The notes beneath the pieces were generated by a model, which searched no databases, was not told the origin of the DNA, and worked only from the letters and a program-made list of their open reading frames with translations. DNA of 30,716 nt. Source: an uncultured Eubacteriales bacterium (lineage in GTDB: Bacteria; Bacillota; Clostridia; Oscillospirales; Oscillospiraceae). The DNA is taken from positions 1 through 30,716 of the forward strand of contig URGL01000026.1 of assembly GCA_900547405.1 (NCBI GenBank). The letters are read 5' to 3'. How positions within the stretch are numbered: the first letter of the stretch is position 1; each line of letters opens with the position of its first letter. Positions 15,536-23,610 of the stretch are shown here, piece after piece. The translations under genes and the position numbers were made by a program.

Positions 15536-16939
15536 ATGACTATAGAACAGCGGATCTCCGACTGGATGAAGGACCGGGAGGATGAACTGGTAGAGGCCTT
15601 GCGGCCTCTGATCGAAGCGGAGTCCACCCTGGGGGAGGCGAAGCCCGGTATGCCCTTTGGGGAGGGCCCTGCCCTGGCTCTGGACCGGGGACTGGAGCTG
15701 GCGAAAAAATGGGGCTTTGCGGTGGAAAATCAGGAGGGCTACGTGGGAACGGCGGACCTGATGGAGGCCCCTGACGGCCTGCACATCCTGGCCCACCTGG
15801 ATGTGGTGGGGGCCGGAGACGGCTGGGATACGGACCCCTATCAATTGGTCAGAGACGGGGACCTGATCTATGGCCGGGGCACTGATGACGACAAGGGCCC
15901 GCTGGTGGCTGCCATGCTTGCCATGCGCTGCGTCCGGGAGCTGGAGCTGCCGCTGACGAAAAACGTGAAGCTGATCATGGGCACCGATGAGGAGACGGGC
16001 TCCCGGGATATTGAACACTACTACGCGACGCATCCCTTTGCTCCCTACGCTCTGTCCCCGGATGCGGATTTCCCTGTCATCAACATCGAAAAGGCAGGTT
16101 ACGGCCCCAAATTCTCCAAGACCTGGGAGAAAACCCAGGGAAGCGGCGTGAAGGTCCTGTCCCTGGAGGGCGGCATCCGGAAAAATGTGGCCCCTGCCAA
16201 CTGCAAGGCGGTGATTTCCGGTGGGGATCCTGCCCAGGTCCAGGAGGTGCTGGCCCAGGTCAGCCGGGAGACCGGCGTACAGCTGACGGCAAAAGCGGAA
16301 GGGGAGACCCTGACCGTCACCGCTGTGGGCGTTCAGGCCCACGCCTCTACCCCGGACGAGGGCAAGAACGCCATTACGGCCACGCTGGAGGCATTGTGCC
16401 GCCTGAATCTGGCGCAGGGCGAGGCGGAGACCACGGTCCGGCGGCTCCACAGCTGCTTCCCCTACGGCGACAACCGGGGGAAGGCTCTGGGCATTGCCAT
16501 GGAGGATGAAGCTTCCGGCGTGCTGACCCTGACCCTGTCTCTTCTGACCCTGACGCAGACGGGCTTTACCGCCGTCTTCGACTCCCGGGATCCTCTGTGC
16601 GCCACCAAGGAGAACACGGTGGATGTGGTGGAGCGGAAATTTGCCGACTACGGCTGGAGCTGTGAGGGCGGTCTGCGGCCTGCCCACGCCGTGGATGCCG
16701 ACTCCGACTTTATCCGCACCCTCCTGTCCGCCTACGAGACCTACTCCGGCAAAAAGGGCTACTGCGAGGCCATCGGCGGCGGCACCTATGTCCATGAGAT
16801 CCCCGGCGGCGTGGCCTTCGGCGCGGGGGACCATGGCTTCGACTCCCACCTCCACGGCGCGAACGAGCGGGCCAGACTGAGTAGGCTACTGATGACGGCG
16901 AAAATCTATGCGCTGGTGATCAGCAGACTCTGCGCATGA
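15536..16939 (+). CDS. pepV: PepV-type dinuclear zinc dipeptidase (M20 family)
   Basis: A 467-residue cytosolic M20 peptidase of the PepV/Sapep type, which releases amino acids from dipeptides and some short peptides. Metal ligands are visible in the expected order: HLD (H87), the bridging Asp in GTDDDKGP (about D119), DEETG with the general base and ligand (E152/E153), an Asp in SPDADFP (about 176), and His in DSHLHGANE near the C-terminus (438/440). The inserted lid and dimer domain of about 180 residues lies between. Length is typical. CAGGAGG precedes the ATG by 8 bases, and the gene has its own promoter. The stop is followed at once by a module A/B repeat. It is a single-gene unit, likely used in peptide catabolism. 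Confidence 0.92.
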   Translation: MTIEQRISDWMKDREDELVEALRPLIEAESTLGEAKPGMPFGEGPALALDRGLELAKKWGFAVENQEGYVGTADLMEAPDGLHILAHLDVVGAGDGWDTDPYQLVRDGDLIYGRGTDDDKGPLVAAMLAMRCVRELELPLTKNVKLIMGTDEETGSRDIEHYYATHPFAPYALSPDADFPVINIEKAGYGPKFSKTWEKTQGSGVKVLSLEGGIRKNVAPANCKAVISGGDPAQVQEVLAQVSRETGVQLTAKAEGETLTVTAVGVQAHASTPDEGKNAITATLEALCRLNLAQGEAETTVRRLHSCFPYGDNRGKALGIAMEDEASGVLTLTLSLLTLTQTGFTAVFDSRDPLCATKENTVDVVERKFADYGWSCEGGLRPAHAVDADSDFIRTLLSAYETYSGKKGYCEAIGGGTYVHEIPGGVAFGAGDHGFDSHLHGANERARLSRLLMTAKIYALVISRLCA

Positions 16940-17008
16940 CCCTCTCCTGGGAGAGGGTGGCAGGGCGAAGCCAGGCCGGGTGTGGGGCGGCACCTTCCCC
17001 CAGGGGAA
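16940..17008 (+). repeat. Hybrid palindromic repeat (module A fused to half of module B)
   Basis: CCCTCTCC-TG-GGAGAGGG, then CAGGGCGAAGCCAGGC, then GGGTGTGGGGCGG make a module A whose second hairpin is imperfect. It joins directly to CACCTTCCCCCAGGGGAA from the right half of module B. It starts at the base after the pepV stop. Because no T-run follows, it is not a classic terminator but could serve as an RNA 3' end structure. Confidence 0.75.
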
Positions 17009-17101
17009 AATAAAGATGCAACTCAAGAAAATAAAACTTGCAAAATTTGGCCCAGTATTCACAAAATCTTTATACAAATCTCCAAAATGTGAAAGAAGCC
17101 A

Positions 17102-17129
17102 TTGACAAAACGCAAAAACGGAGTATACT
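17102..17129 (+). promoter_or_regulatory. amt promoter
   Basis: Consensus TTGACA (17102-17107) and TATACT (17124-17129) with a 16-base spacer lie about 100 bp upstream of amt. Transcription should begin near 17136, only a few bases before an intrinsic terminator. Confidence 0.75.
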
Positions 17130-17142
17130 AGCCCCATCAAGC

Positions 17143-17179
17143 AAAGGCGCTGATCCCGAAAGGGACCGGCGCCTTTTTT
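17143..17179 (+). terminator. Leader terminator (attenuator) of amt
   Basis: AAAGGCGC (17143-17150) pairs with GCGCCTTT (17169-17176). Inside, TCCC-GAAA-GGGA forms a second helix across a small internal loop, and the strand ends in six T. It lies within about 10 bases of the predicted transcript start and 50 bases before the amt start codon. Expression of amt would then need read-through, so regulated antitermination is likely, presumably by nitrogen status. The factor is unknown. Confidence 0.7.
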
Positions 17180-17201
17180 GATTTGAATGGCCGTTCAAAT
17201 C
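17180..17201 (+). promoter_or_regulatory. 8-bp palindrome between amt attenuator and start codon
   Basis: GATTTGAA-TGGCCG-TTCAAATC is a perfect 8-bp inverted repeat with a 6-base centre, directly after the T-run of the leader terminator and 30 bases before the ATG. It could be an RNA hairpin or a DNA operator. The loop lacks the A1/G4 pattern expected of ANTAR hexaloops. Confidence 0.45.
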
Positions 17202-17231
17202 CTTGCAAGAGAAACGTAAGGAGGAAGAATT

Positions 17232-18926
17232 ATGGAATTTTCACCCGTAAACACAATTTGGGTCCTGCTGGGGGCAGCCTTGGTGTATTTTATGCAGGCC
17301 GGCTTTGCCATGTGTGAGGCAGGCTTTACGAGAGCGAAAAATACCGGCAACATTCTGATGAAAAACCTGATGGACTTCTGCATCGGTACGCCTTGCTTCT
17401 GGCTGGTAGGCTTCGGCCTGATGTTCGGTGCCGGCAGCGCCCTCATCGGCAGGCTGGACCCCCTGATCCTAGGGGACTACAGTTATATCCTTCCCGCGGG
17501 AGTTCCCCAATGGGCATTTGTCATTTTCCAGACCGTGTTTTGTGCCACCTCGGCTACTATCGTCTCCGGGTCCATGGCGGAGCGGACCAAGTTTTCTGCC
17601 TACTGTGTCTATTCTGCCTGTATCTCCCTGTTTTTGTATCCCATTTCCGGTCATTGGATCTGGGGCGGGGGCTGGCTGGCCCAGCTGGGTTTCCACGATT
17701 TCGCCGGTTCCACTGCGGTCCATATGGTTGGCGGCATCTGCGCCTGCATCGGCGCGGCCATGCTGGGTCCCCGGATCGGCAAATATGATTCCGAGGGCAA
17801 GCCCCGGGCCATCCTGGGCCACAACCTCTCCATTGCCGCCCTGGGCGTGTTCATTCTCTGGTTCTGCTGGTTCGGCTTCAACGGCTGCTCCACGGTAGCT
17901 ATGGATTCCGACGAGGCCATGGTTTCCGCCGGTCTGGTCTTCTTCAACACCAATATGGCCGCTGCCGTGGCCTGCGTGACCACCCTGATTTTCACCTGGG
18001 TCCGCTATGGCAAGCCCGATGTATCCATGACCTTCAATGCCGCGCTGGCAGGCCTGGTGGGCATTACCGCCGGATGCGATTTGGTCTCTCCTGTGGGTTC
18101 TGCCGTCATCGGCATTGTCTGCGGCATTCTGGTGGTGCTGTCCGTGGAATTCTTTGATAAGGTGGCCAAGATCGACGACCCTGTAGGTGCGGTCTCTGTC
18201 CACGGCGTCTGCGGTGCCACCGGCACCCTCCTGACGGGACTCCTGGCAACAGACGGCGGCCTCCTCTATGGCGGTGGATTCCGGTTTTTCGGTATTCAGC
18301 TGCTGGGTGTTCTGGCAGTGGCTGCCTATACCGCGGTGATGATCACCGTTATTTTTACCCTGATCAAAAAGACCATTGGCCTGCGGTGCTCCGCCGAGGA
18401 GGAAATCGAGGGCCTGGATATCTCCGAGCACGGCCTGGCTTCCGCCTATGCCGATTGGGTTCCCGCCACCTCCATGGTGGTGGACGAGACCAAGGCCCCT
18501 GTGGCCACCGGCACCACTCCGGTGGAAAAGGCCATCCCTGTTTACGAGAAGCCTGCCGCCGATGCCGGAAAGTATACCAAGATCACCATCGTCTGCAACC
18601 AGTCCCGGTTTGAAGCCCTGAAATCCCAGATGGCTCAGATCGGCGTCACCGGTATGACGGTTACCCAGGTCATGGGCTGCGGTGTCCAGAAGGGCAAGAC
18701 GGAATTCTACCGCGGCATTCCCATGAACATGAACCTGCTGCCCAAGCTCCAGGTGGACATTGTGGTTTCCACCGTGCCTCCCGAGGCGGTCATTGCGGCA
18801 GCCAAGAGTGCCCTCTACACCGGTCATCCCGGCGACGGCAAGATCTTCCTCTACAATGTGGAAGAGGTCGTCCGGGTCCGCACCGGAGAAATGGGCAAGG
18901 CGGCTCTCACGGGAGCCGATGACTAA
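17232..18926 (+). CDS. amt: Ammonium transporter Amt fused to a C-terminal PII signalling domain
   Basis: This 564-residue protein has two parts. Residues about 1-405 are an Amt/Mep/Rh channel with eleven membrane helices, including the conserved Asp in DFAGSTAVHMVGG and the pore twin histidines (VHMVGG and VHGVCGATG). After a linker (about 406-450), residues 451-560 are a full PII (GlnB/GlnK) domain. It starts KYTKITIVCNQSRFEAL and contains GVTGMTVTQVMGCG, a T-loop with the conserved tyrosine (KGKTEFYRGIP) and the B-loop TGHPGDGKIF. PII normally binds Amt as a separate GlnK trimer and blocks the pore when nitrogen is plentiful; here the regulator is tethered. No separate glnK adjoins. GGAGG precedes the ATG. 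The leader terminator suggests additional transcriptional control. Confidence 0.94.
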   Translation: MEFSPVNTIWVLLGAALVYFMQAGFAMCEAGFTRAKNTGNILMKNLMDFCIGTPCFWLVGFGLMFGAGSALIGRLDPLILGDYSYILPAGVPQWAFVIFQTVFCATSATIVSGSMAERTKFSAYCVYSACISLFLYPISGHWIWGGGWLAQLGFHDFAGSTAVHMVGGICACIGAAMLGPRIGKYDSEGKPRAILGHNLSIAALGVFILWFCWFGFNGCSTVAMDSDEAMVSAGLVFFNTNMAAAVACVTTLIFTWVRYGKPDVSMTFNAALAGLVGITAGCDLVSPVGSAVIGIVCGILVVLSVEFFDKVAKIDDPVGAVSVHGVCGATGTLLTGLLATDGGLLYGGGFRFFGIQLLGVLAVAAYTAVMITVIFTLIKKTIGLRCSAEEEIEGLDISEHGLASAYADWVPATSMVVDETKAPVATGTTPVEKAIPVYEKPAADAGKYTKITIVCNQSRFEALKSQMAQIGVTGMTVTQVMGCGVQKGKTEFYRGIPMNMNLLPKLQVDIVVSTVPPEAVIAAAKSALYTGHPGDGKIFLYNVEEVVRVRTGEMGKAALTGADD

Positions 18927-18965
18927 GCCGGACCCGCTTATATAGCGTGTGTTCTCCTTCTCACG

Positions 18966-19004
18966 AAGAGCCGGAGGTGTCGAAAGATGCCCACGGCTCT
19001 TTGT
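18966..19004 (+). terminator. Probable terminator after amt
   Basis: AAGAGCCG (18966-18973) pairs with CGGCTCTT (18994-19001), and an inner GGTGTC/GATGCC helix closes on GAAA. The T-run is short (TTT, then GTG), so efficiency may be modest. Confidence 0.55.
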
Positions 19005-19017
19005 GCGTAATTCGCTG

Positions 19018-19046
19018 TTGCGTTTCCAGAGGGAAAATGCTATAAT
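19018..19046 (+). promoter_or_regulatory. Promoter of the aminotransferase gene
   Basis: TTGCGT (19018-19023), a 17-base spacer and a perfect TATAAT (19041-19046), 45 bases before the start codon. The same hexamers and spacing are found upstream of the DUF1846 gene at 22060. Confidence 0.7.
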
Positions 19047-19091
19047 ACCCCCGATTATGCCTATGCTTGATCAGGAAAGGAAACGAGATCC

Positions 19092-20300
19092 ATGATTGAG
19101 AAATCAGACCGTCTGGCCCATGTGCATTCCGATATCCGGGGGCCGCTGTATGTGGAGGCTCTGCGGATGCAGGCCCAGGGAATTCCGGTTTTAAAGCTGA
19201 ATACAGGCAATCCCGGCAACTTCGGTTTCGCTCTGCCGGAAAGCGTCCGGCAGTCCCTTGTGTCCCAGGTGGACAAGGCGGTGCCCTACTGCGAGGTCCG
19301 GGGTATGCTTCCCGCCCGGGAAGCCATTCTGGCCTACCACAAGAGCAAGGGGCTCCAGGGTATTACCCTGGACGATATCTATATCTGCAACGGCGTCAGT
19401 GAGGCCGTGTCCATGCTGCTTACCGCCCTGGTTGGCACCGGAGACGAGGTGCTGGTGCCCTCTCCCTGCTATTCCCTGTGGAGCAACAATACCTACCTGG
19501 GCGGCGGAAAGCCTGTCCATTATCGCTGCGACCCGAAGAAGGACTGGGACCCGGACCTGGAGGATATCCGCGGCAAGATCACCGCCCGGACCAAGGCCAT
19601 CCTGGTCATCAATCCCAATAATCCCACCGGTGCCGTATACGGCAAGGAGACCCTCCTGGCCATTGCCCAGCTGGCCCGGGAGCACCATCTGCTCCTGCTG
19701 GCAGATGAGATCTATGACCGGCTGGTGATGGACGGTATCCCCGGTTATTCTCTGGCCGCTCTGGCTCCGGACCTGCCCTGCGTCACCTTCAACGGACTGT
19801 CCAAGTCCCACATTATCTGCGGTTTCCGCTGCGGATGGATGGTATTTTCCGGTCCCAGAGAAGAACTGACGGAGATTGAGGCAGGGGTCATGCAGCTGGC
19901 TGCCATGCGTCTGTGCGGCAATGCGCTGACGCAGCTGGTGATTCCGGCGGCCCTTCAGGACTACGCCAGCACCCATGCCATGATGGCCCCAGGGGGGAGG
20001 CTCTATGAGCAGAGCAAGGCCACGGTGGAGGGGCTGAAAAAGATCCCTGGGGTGACCCAGATCCCCAATCGGGCGGCCTTTTATCTCTTTCCCGGTTTGG
20101 AGCCCGGTGCCTTCGACTTTGAAAGCGACGAGGACTTCGCCATGAAGTTCCTCCACGAGAAGCGGGTTTTGGTGATCCCCGGCCACGGCTTCGACTGGTT
20201 TGAGGACCTGCGCTTCCGCGTCGTTATGCTGCCGGAGCCCAAGGTCATCACGAAGGCCATGGAGGACCTGGGGGAATTTCTGGAAGAACACAGAAAATGA
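19092..20300 (+). CDS. Class I/II PLP-dependent aminotransferase (AlaA/AspC-like)
   Basis: A 402-residue fold-type I aminotransferase. The PLP lysine is K238 in NGLSKSHIICGFRCGWM. NPNNPTGAVY and the Asp/Tyr pair in LADEIYDRL are cofactor contacts. GFRCGW holds the phosphate-binding Arg, and FRVVMLPEP near the C-terminus the substrate carboxylate Arg. The N-terminus (RGPLYVEALRMQAQGIPVLKLNTGNP) is closest to the alanine-type (AlaA) aminotransferases I remember, so glutamate-pyruvate transfer is likely, but aspartate or aromatic substrates cannot be excluded. AGGAAAGG precedes the ATG. It is a monocistronic unit with its own promoter and terminator, lying beside amt, which may be a loose nitrogen-metabolism link. 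Confidence 0.87.
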   Translation: MIEKSDRLAHVHSDIRGPLYVEALRMQAQGIPVLKLNTGNPGNFGFALPESVRQSLVSQVDKAVPYCEVRGMLPAREAILAYHKSKGLQGITLDDIYICNGVSEAVSMLLTALVGTGDEVLVPSPCYSLWSNNTYLGGGKPVHYRCDPKKDWDPDLEDIRGKITARTKAILVINPNNPTGAVYGKETLLAIAQLAREHHLLLLADEIYDRLVMDGIPGYSLAALAPDLPCVTFNGLSKSHIICGFRCGWMVFSGPREELTEIEAGVMQLAAMRLCGNALTQLVIPAALQDYASTHAMMAPGGRLYEQSKATVEGLKKIPGVTQIPNRAAFYLFPGLEPGAFDFESDEDFAMKFLHEKRVLVIPGHGFDWFEDLRFRVVMLPEPKVITKAMEDLGEFLEEHRK

Positions 20301-20304
20301 ATGC

Positions 20305-20336
20305 TTGGGAATCGGCAGGGCCGGTTCCCAATTTTT
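20305..20336 (+). terminator. Terminator after the aminotransferase
   Basis: TTGGGAA, T, CGGC pair with GCCG, G, TTCCCAA around an AGG loop, followed by six T. It starts four bases after the stop codon. Confidence 0.88.
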
Positions 20337-20380
20337 TAATTTTCTTCCGTTTTCGTCATAATTCCGCCATGTTTCTCTGA

Positions 20381-20386
20381 TATAAT
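20381..20386 (+). promoter_or_regulatory. -10 element upstream of the YitT-family gene
   Basis: A perfect TATAAT lies 28 bases before the start codon, followed by AGGAGG at 20403. No good -35 is found at the usual distance, so the promoter may be weak or activator-dependent. Confidence 0.5.
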
Positions 20387-20414
20387 CACACAATATTAGT
20401 ACAGGAGGAACTTT

Positions 20415-21281
20415 ATGCGACAACTTACCAAGCAACTGTCCTGGCGGAATTTTGCCCAGCTTTTTTTGGCCGGATGTATCAACGCCTTTGGCGTTACGGT
20501 GTTTCTGGCTCCGGTGCGGCTGTATGACAGCGGCATCTCCGGCACGGCGATCCTGCTGTCTCAGCTGACGCCGCTGCCGCTGAGTGCCTTTTTGCTGCTG
20601 CTGAACGTACCCCTGTTTCTCTTCGGACTCAAGAAGCAGGGGGTCGCCTTTACGGTGTATTCTCTTTTCGCCGTGACGGTGTATGCCTGGGGCAGCTGGA
20701 TGATCACGGATGTGCTGCCCATCGATGTGGCCATGGCTTCCCCCTTGGCCGGGGAAGACCTGCTGCTGTGCGCCCTCTTTGGGGGCGTGATCTCCGGCAT
20801 CGGCAGCGGCCTGACCATCCGCAGCGGGGGAGCCATCGACGGCATGGATGTGCTGGCGGTGACCTTTGCCAAGGGGCTGAACATTACGGTGGGCACCTTT
20901 GTGATGATCTACAATGTGGCGCTGTATGTCCTCTGCGGTGTGGTCTTAGGCAGCTGGATCCTGCCGCTCTATTCCATTGTCACCTATGCCGCCGGACTCA
21001 AAACCATCGACTTCATTGCCGAGGGCATCGACCGGTCCAAGGCGGTGATGATCATTACGGACCACCCGGAGGAGATCAATGCCGCTCTATTGGAGGCCTT
21101 TTCCTGCGGCACCACCCGCATTGCCGCCGTAGGAGGCTATTCCAATTCCGAAAAAACGCTAATCTATTTCGTAGTCAACCGATTTCAGATATCCCGGGTC
21201 CGCTCTATGGTCCGGGGGCTGGACCCCAAGGCCTTCGTCACCATTACCGATGTGGCGGACGTGTTTAAGGCCAATGACTGA
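20415..21281 (+). CDS. YitT family membrane protein (DUF161 plus DUF2179)
   Basis: A 288-residue protein with five to six hydrophobic helices (residues about 12-195) that match the YitT/DUF161 membrane domain. It includes the Gly-rich GSGLTIRSGGAIDGMDVLA segment. A cytoplasmic DUF2179 domain follows (about 205-288, ending VRGLDPKAFVTITDVADVFK). The transported substrate and role of YitT proteins are not established. Length is typical. CAGGAGG is present before the ATG. The start shows a basic tail and FAQLFLAGCINAFGVTVFL, as in the family. It appears to be a single-gene unit. Confidence 0.88.
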   Translation: MRQLTKQLSWRNFAQLFLAGCINAFGVTVFLAPVRLYDSGISGTAILLSQLTPLPLSAFLLLLNVPLFLFGLKKQGVAFTVYSLFAVTVYAWGSWMITDVLPIDVAMASPLAGEDLLLCALFGGVISGIGSGLTIRSGGAIDGMDVLAVTFAKGLNITVGTFVMIYNVALYVLCGVVLGSWILPLYSIVTYAAGLKTIDFIAEGIDRSKAVMIITDHPEEINAALLEAFSCGTTRIAAVGGYSNSEKTLIYFVVNRFQISRVRSMVRGLDPKAFVTITDVADVFKAND

Positions 21282-21381
21282 AAACCTTAAGGAAGCCTTA
21301 AAGAGAATATAATTTCCATTTAAGGACAATTTGAGGTTTTTGTGGTAAAATACCCCCATCACAAACAAGGAGGTATTCGGA

Positions 21382-21984
21382 ATGCTTACTTACTACGTCA
21401 CGTTTTCCTCGGCGCTTCCCCTGCTGACGGCCCTGTGCTGCCTGGCCTACGCTCCCTATGGCGCTATGTCGAACCGCCGCTTTGGAGAGCATTCCGGGCT
21501 GTACCACCTGAGCAAGATCGTCCTGGGACTGGCACTGGCATCGCTAATGTACCTGACCGTTTTCTTCTACGGACCTCTGAATTTTCATCCGGCAGTCCAT
21601 CACCTGAATCTGAGGCCCTTTGTCTGGGTCACGGAGTGCTATGACGCGGGACCTGCCGTCATGGCAGCCCAGCTGCTGTTGAACATCGCCATGTTTCTGC
21701 CCTATGGGCTGCTGCTGCCAATTGCCGCCCATGTGCTTCGCAAGCCTGTGGGGACCCTCACGGTGGTGCTGCTGACCACCGTGTCTATAGAGACCTTCCA
21801 GTACTTCATCGGCCGCAGCGCGGATGTGGACGATGTGATCATGAACTTTGTGGGCGGCGCTCTGGGATACCTTCTGTTCACCTGGCTGAACCGTCGACTG
21901 CGGATGGAGGCTTGGTGGCGGCATATGCTGGGCACCCCGTTGCGCCCGGAGGAGAAGAGGGAGCGCCTGGCGGTCAGGATATGA
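21382..21984 (+). CDS. VanZ family membrane protein
   Basis: A 200-residue protein with about five hydrophobic segments and the VanZ signature. LLNIAMFLPYGLLLP comes first, then SIETFQYFIGRSADVDDVIMNFVGGALGY, with the conserved Glu-Gln and Asp-Asp pattern. VanZ itself gives low-level teicoplanin resistance, but most members are of unknown function. No other van genes are nearby, so a resistance role should not be assumed. AAGGAGG precedes the ATG at 21382. Two possible -10 boxes (TATAAT at 21308, TAAAAT at 21346) lie upstream without good -35 partners. A strong terminator follows. Confidence 0.85.
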   Translation: MLTYYVTFSSALPLLTALCCLAYAPYGAMSNRRFGEHSGLYHLSKIVLGLALASLMYLTVFFYGPLNFHPAVHHLNLRPFVWVTECYDAGPAVMAAQLLLNIAMFLPYGLLLPIAAHVLRKPVGTLTVVLLTTVSIETFQYFIGRSADVDDVIMNFVGGALGYLLFTWLNRRLRMEAWWRHMLGTPLRPEEKRERLAVRI

Positions 21985-21990
21985 AAATAG

Positions 21991-22034
21991 AAGCCATTGC
22001 GTTTGTTTGCCCGAAAACGCAATGGCTTTTCTTT
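21991..22034 (+). terminator. Terminator after the VanZ-family gene
   Basis: AGCCATTGCGTTT pairs with AAACGCAATGGCT, a 13-bp perfect stem with a 9-base loop, followed by TTTCTTT. The left arm is preceded by AAAAT, so it may work in both directions. Confidence 0.88.
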
Positions 22035-22059
22035 CCGCAAAATTTCCACCAACACGTTA

Positions 22060-22088
22060 TTGCGTTTCGCTTGGAAATCCGATATAAT
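22060..22088 (+). promoter_or_regulatory. Promoter of the DUF1846-lrgAB-malQ operon
   Basis: TTGCGT (22060-22065), 17-base spacer, TATAAT (22083-22088). The predicted start near 22095 excludes the upstream in-frame ATG codons and supports translation from 22126. Confidence 0.7.
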
Positions 22089-22125
22089 GGAGGCGCTCAA
22101 ATTGAAAGAAAGAGGCGTCAGATTC

Positions 22126-23589
22126 ATGGTTCAAAGGGCGTTTGACAACGATCGGTATTTACAGATGCAGTCCAGCCACATCCGGGAGCGGATCGCCCAG
22201 TTCGGCGGCAAGCTCTATCTGGAATTCGGCGGCAAGCTTTACGATGACAACCACGCGTCCCGGGTACTTCCCGGCTTCCAGCCGGACAGCAAGCTCCGGA
22301 TGCTGCTGCAATTGAAGGACCAGGTGGAGATGGTCATTGCCATCAACACCGCGGATATTGAGAAAAACAAGATTCGGGGAGACCTGGGCATTACCTACGA
22401 TCTGGATGTGATCCGGCTCATCAATATCTTCCGGAACTTCGGGCTCTATGTCTCCAGTGTGGTGCTGACCCGGTATCACGACAACATGGCGGCCAAGGCC
22501 TTCCAGGCAAGATTGGAGGGTATGGGGGTGAAGGTATATCATCACTATGCCATTGAGGGATACCCCTCCAATACCGCGTTTGTGGTCTCCGATGGGGGCT
22601 TCGGCAAGAACGATTATATCGAGACCACCCGGGAGCTGGTGGTGGTCACGGCTCCCGGACCCGGCAGCGGCAAGCTGGCCACCTGCCTGAGCCAGCTCTA
22701 TCACGAGCATGAGCGGGGGATCACCGCGGGCTACGCCAAGTTCGAGACCTTCCCCATCTGGAATCTGCCGCTGAACCATCCGGTGAATCTGGCCTACGAG
22801 GCGGCCACGGCGGATCTGAACGATGTGAACATGATCGACCCCTTCCACCTGGAGGCTTACGGCAAGACCACGGTCAACTACAACCGGGATGTGGAGGCGT
22901 TCCCTGTGCTGGTTGCCATCTTCGAAAAGATCCTGGGTCATTGCCCCTACAAGTCCCCCACGGATATGGGTGTCAACATGGTGGGCAACTGCATTGTGGA
23001 TGACGAAGCCGCCTGCTTTGCCTCCCGCCAGGAGATCATCCGCCGCTATTACACCGCCCTGGACGACCAGAAGAAGGGCAAAGTGGCCGATGAAGTGGTC
23101 TTCAAGCTGGAGCTGCTGATGAAGAAGGCTGGGGTCAGACCCGAAGAGCGCCTGGTGGTAGCCCCCGCCCTTCGCCGGGCGGCGCAGACCGGTGCCCCCG
23201 CCGCGGCCATTGAGCTGCCGGACGGAAAGATCCTCACCGGCAAAACCTCCGACCTGCTGGGGGCCTCTTCGGCACTGCTGCTGAACGCCCTGAAGGAGCT
23301 GGCCGGGATCCCCAAGGATCTGCACCTCATCGCCCCGGCGGTGCTGGACCCCATTCAGCACCTGAAGGTAGGCCATCTTGGCAACCGAAATCCTCGGCTC
23401 CACACCGATGAGACCCTGATTGCCCTGTCCATCAGTGCCGCAACCAATCCCACGGCGGAGCTGGCTATGGAGCAGCTGGACAAGCTCCGGGGCTGCGAGG
23501 TCCATTCCACGGTGCTGCTGTCCGGCGTGGATGTGAATATGTTCCGCCGTTTGGGCATCAACCTGACCTGCGAGCCAAAATACGAATAA
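22126..23589 (+). CDS. DUF1846 family protein
   Basis: A 487-residue protein that matches DUF1846 over its whole length. Recognisable stretches are FDNDRYLQMQSSHIRERI at the start, GKLYLEFGGKL, RVLPGFQPDSK, the P-loop-like GPGSGKLATCLSQLYHE, FETFPIWNLPLNHPVNLAYEAATADL and HLKVGHLGNRNPRLH. The function of the family is not known. The GPGSGK motif suggests nucleotide or phosphate binding, which is an inference. The frame is open from 21997, but the predicted promoter covers that part, so the ATG at 22126 with AGAGG upstream is chosen and gives the usual family length. It is the first gene of a probable five-gene operon. Confidence 0.88.
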   Translation: MVQRAFDNDRYLQMQSSHIRERIAQFGGKLYLEFGGKLYDDNHASRVLPGFQPDSKLRMLLQLKDQVEMVIAINTADIEKNKIRGDLGITYDLDVIRLINIFRNFGLYVSSVVLTRYHDNMAAKAFQARLEGMGVKVYHHYAIEGYPSNTAFVVSDGGFGKNDYIETTRELVVVTAPGPGSGKLATCLSQLYHEHERGITAGYAKFETFPIWNLPLNHPVNLAYEAATADLNDVNMIDPFHLEAYGKTTVNYNRDVEAFPVLVAIFEKILGHCPYKSPTDMGVNMVGNCIVDDEAACFASRQEIIRRYYTALDDQKKGKVADEVVFKLELLMKKAGVRPEERLVVAPALRRAAQTGAPAAAIELPDGKILTGKTSDLLGASSALLLNALKELAGIPKDLHLIAPAVLDPIQHLKVGHLGNRNPRLHTDETLIALSISAATNPTAELAMEQLDKLRGCEVHSTVLLSGVDVNMFRRLGINLTCEPKYE

Positions 23590-23610
23590 AGATCTTTGGA
23601 GGTGGACCCC

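Noticed and set aside
17088..17107. GlnR/TnrA-like box TGT...ACA overlapping the amt -35
   Set aside because: The spacing between the half sites is 20 bases overall and does not fit the TGTNAN7TNACA pattern.
17143..17201. ANTAR-type dual hexaloop antiterminator in the amt leader
   Set aside because: The first hairpin closes on a GAAA tetraloop and the second hexaloop (TGGCCG) lacks the conserved A1 and G4. Their order, with the terminator first, is also wrong.
21382..21984. Glycopeptide resistance locus
   Set aside because: Only a VanZ-family gene is present; no vanH, vanA, vanX or two-component genes are nearby, and VanZ-like proteins are common without resistance.
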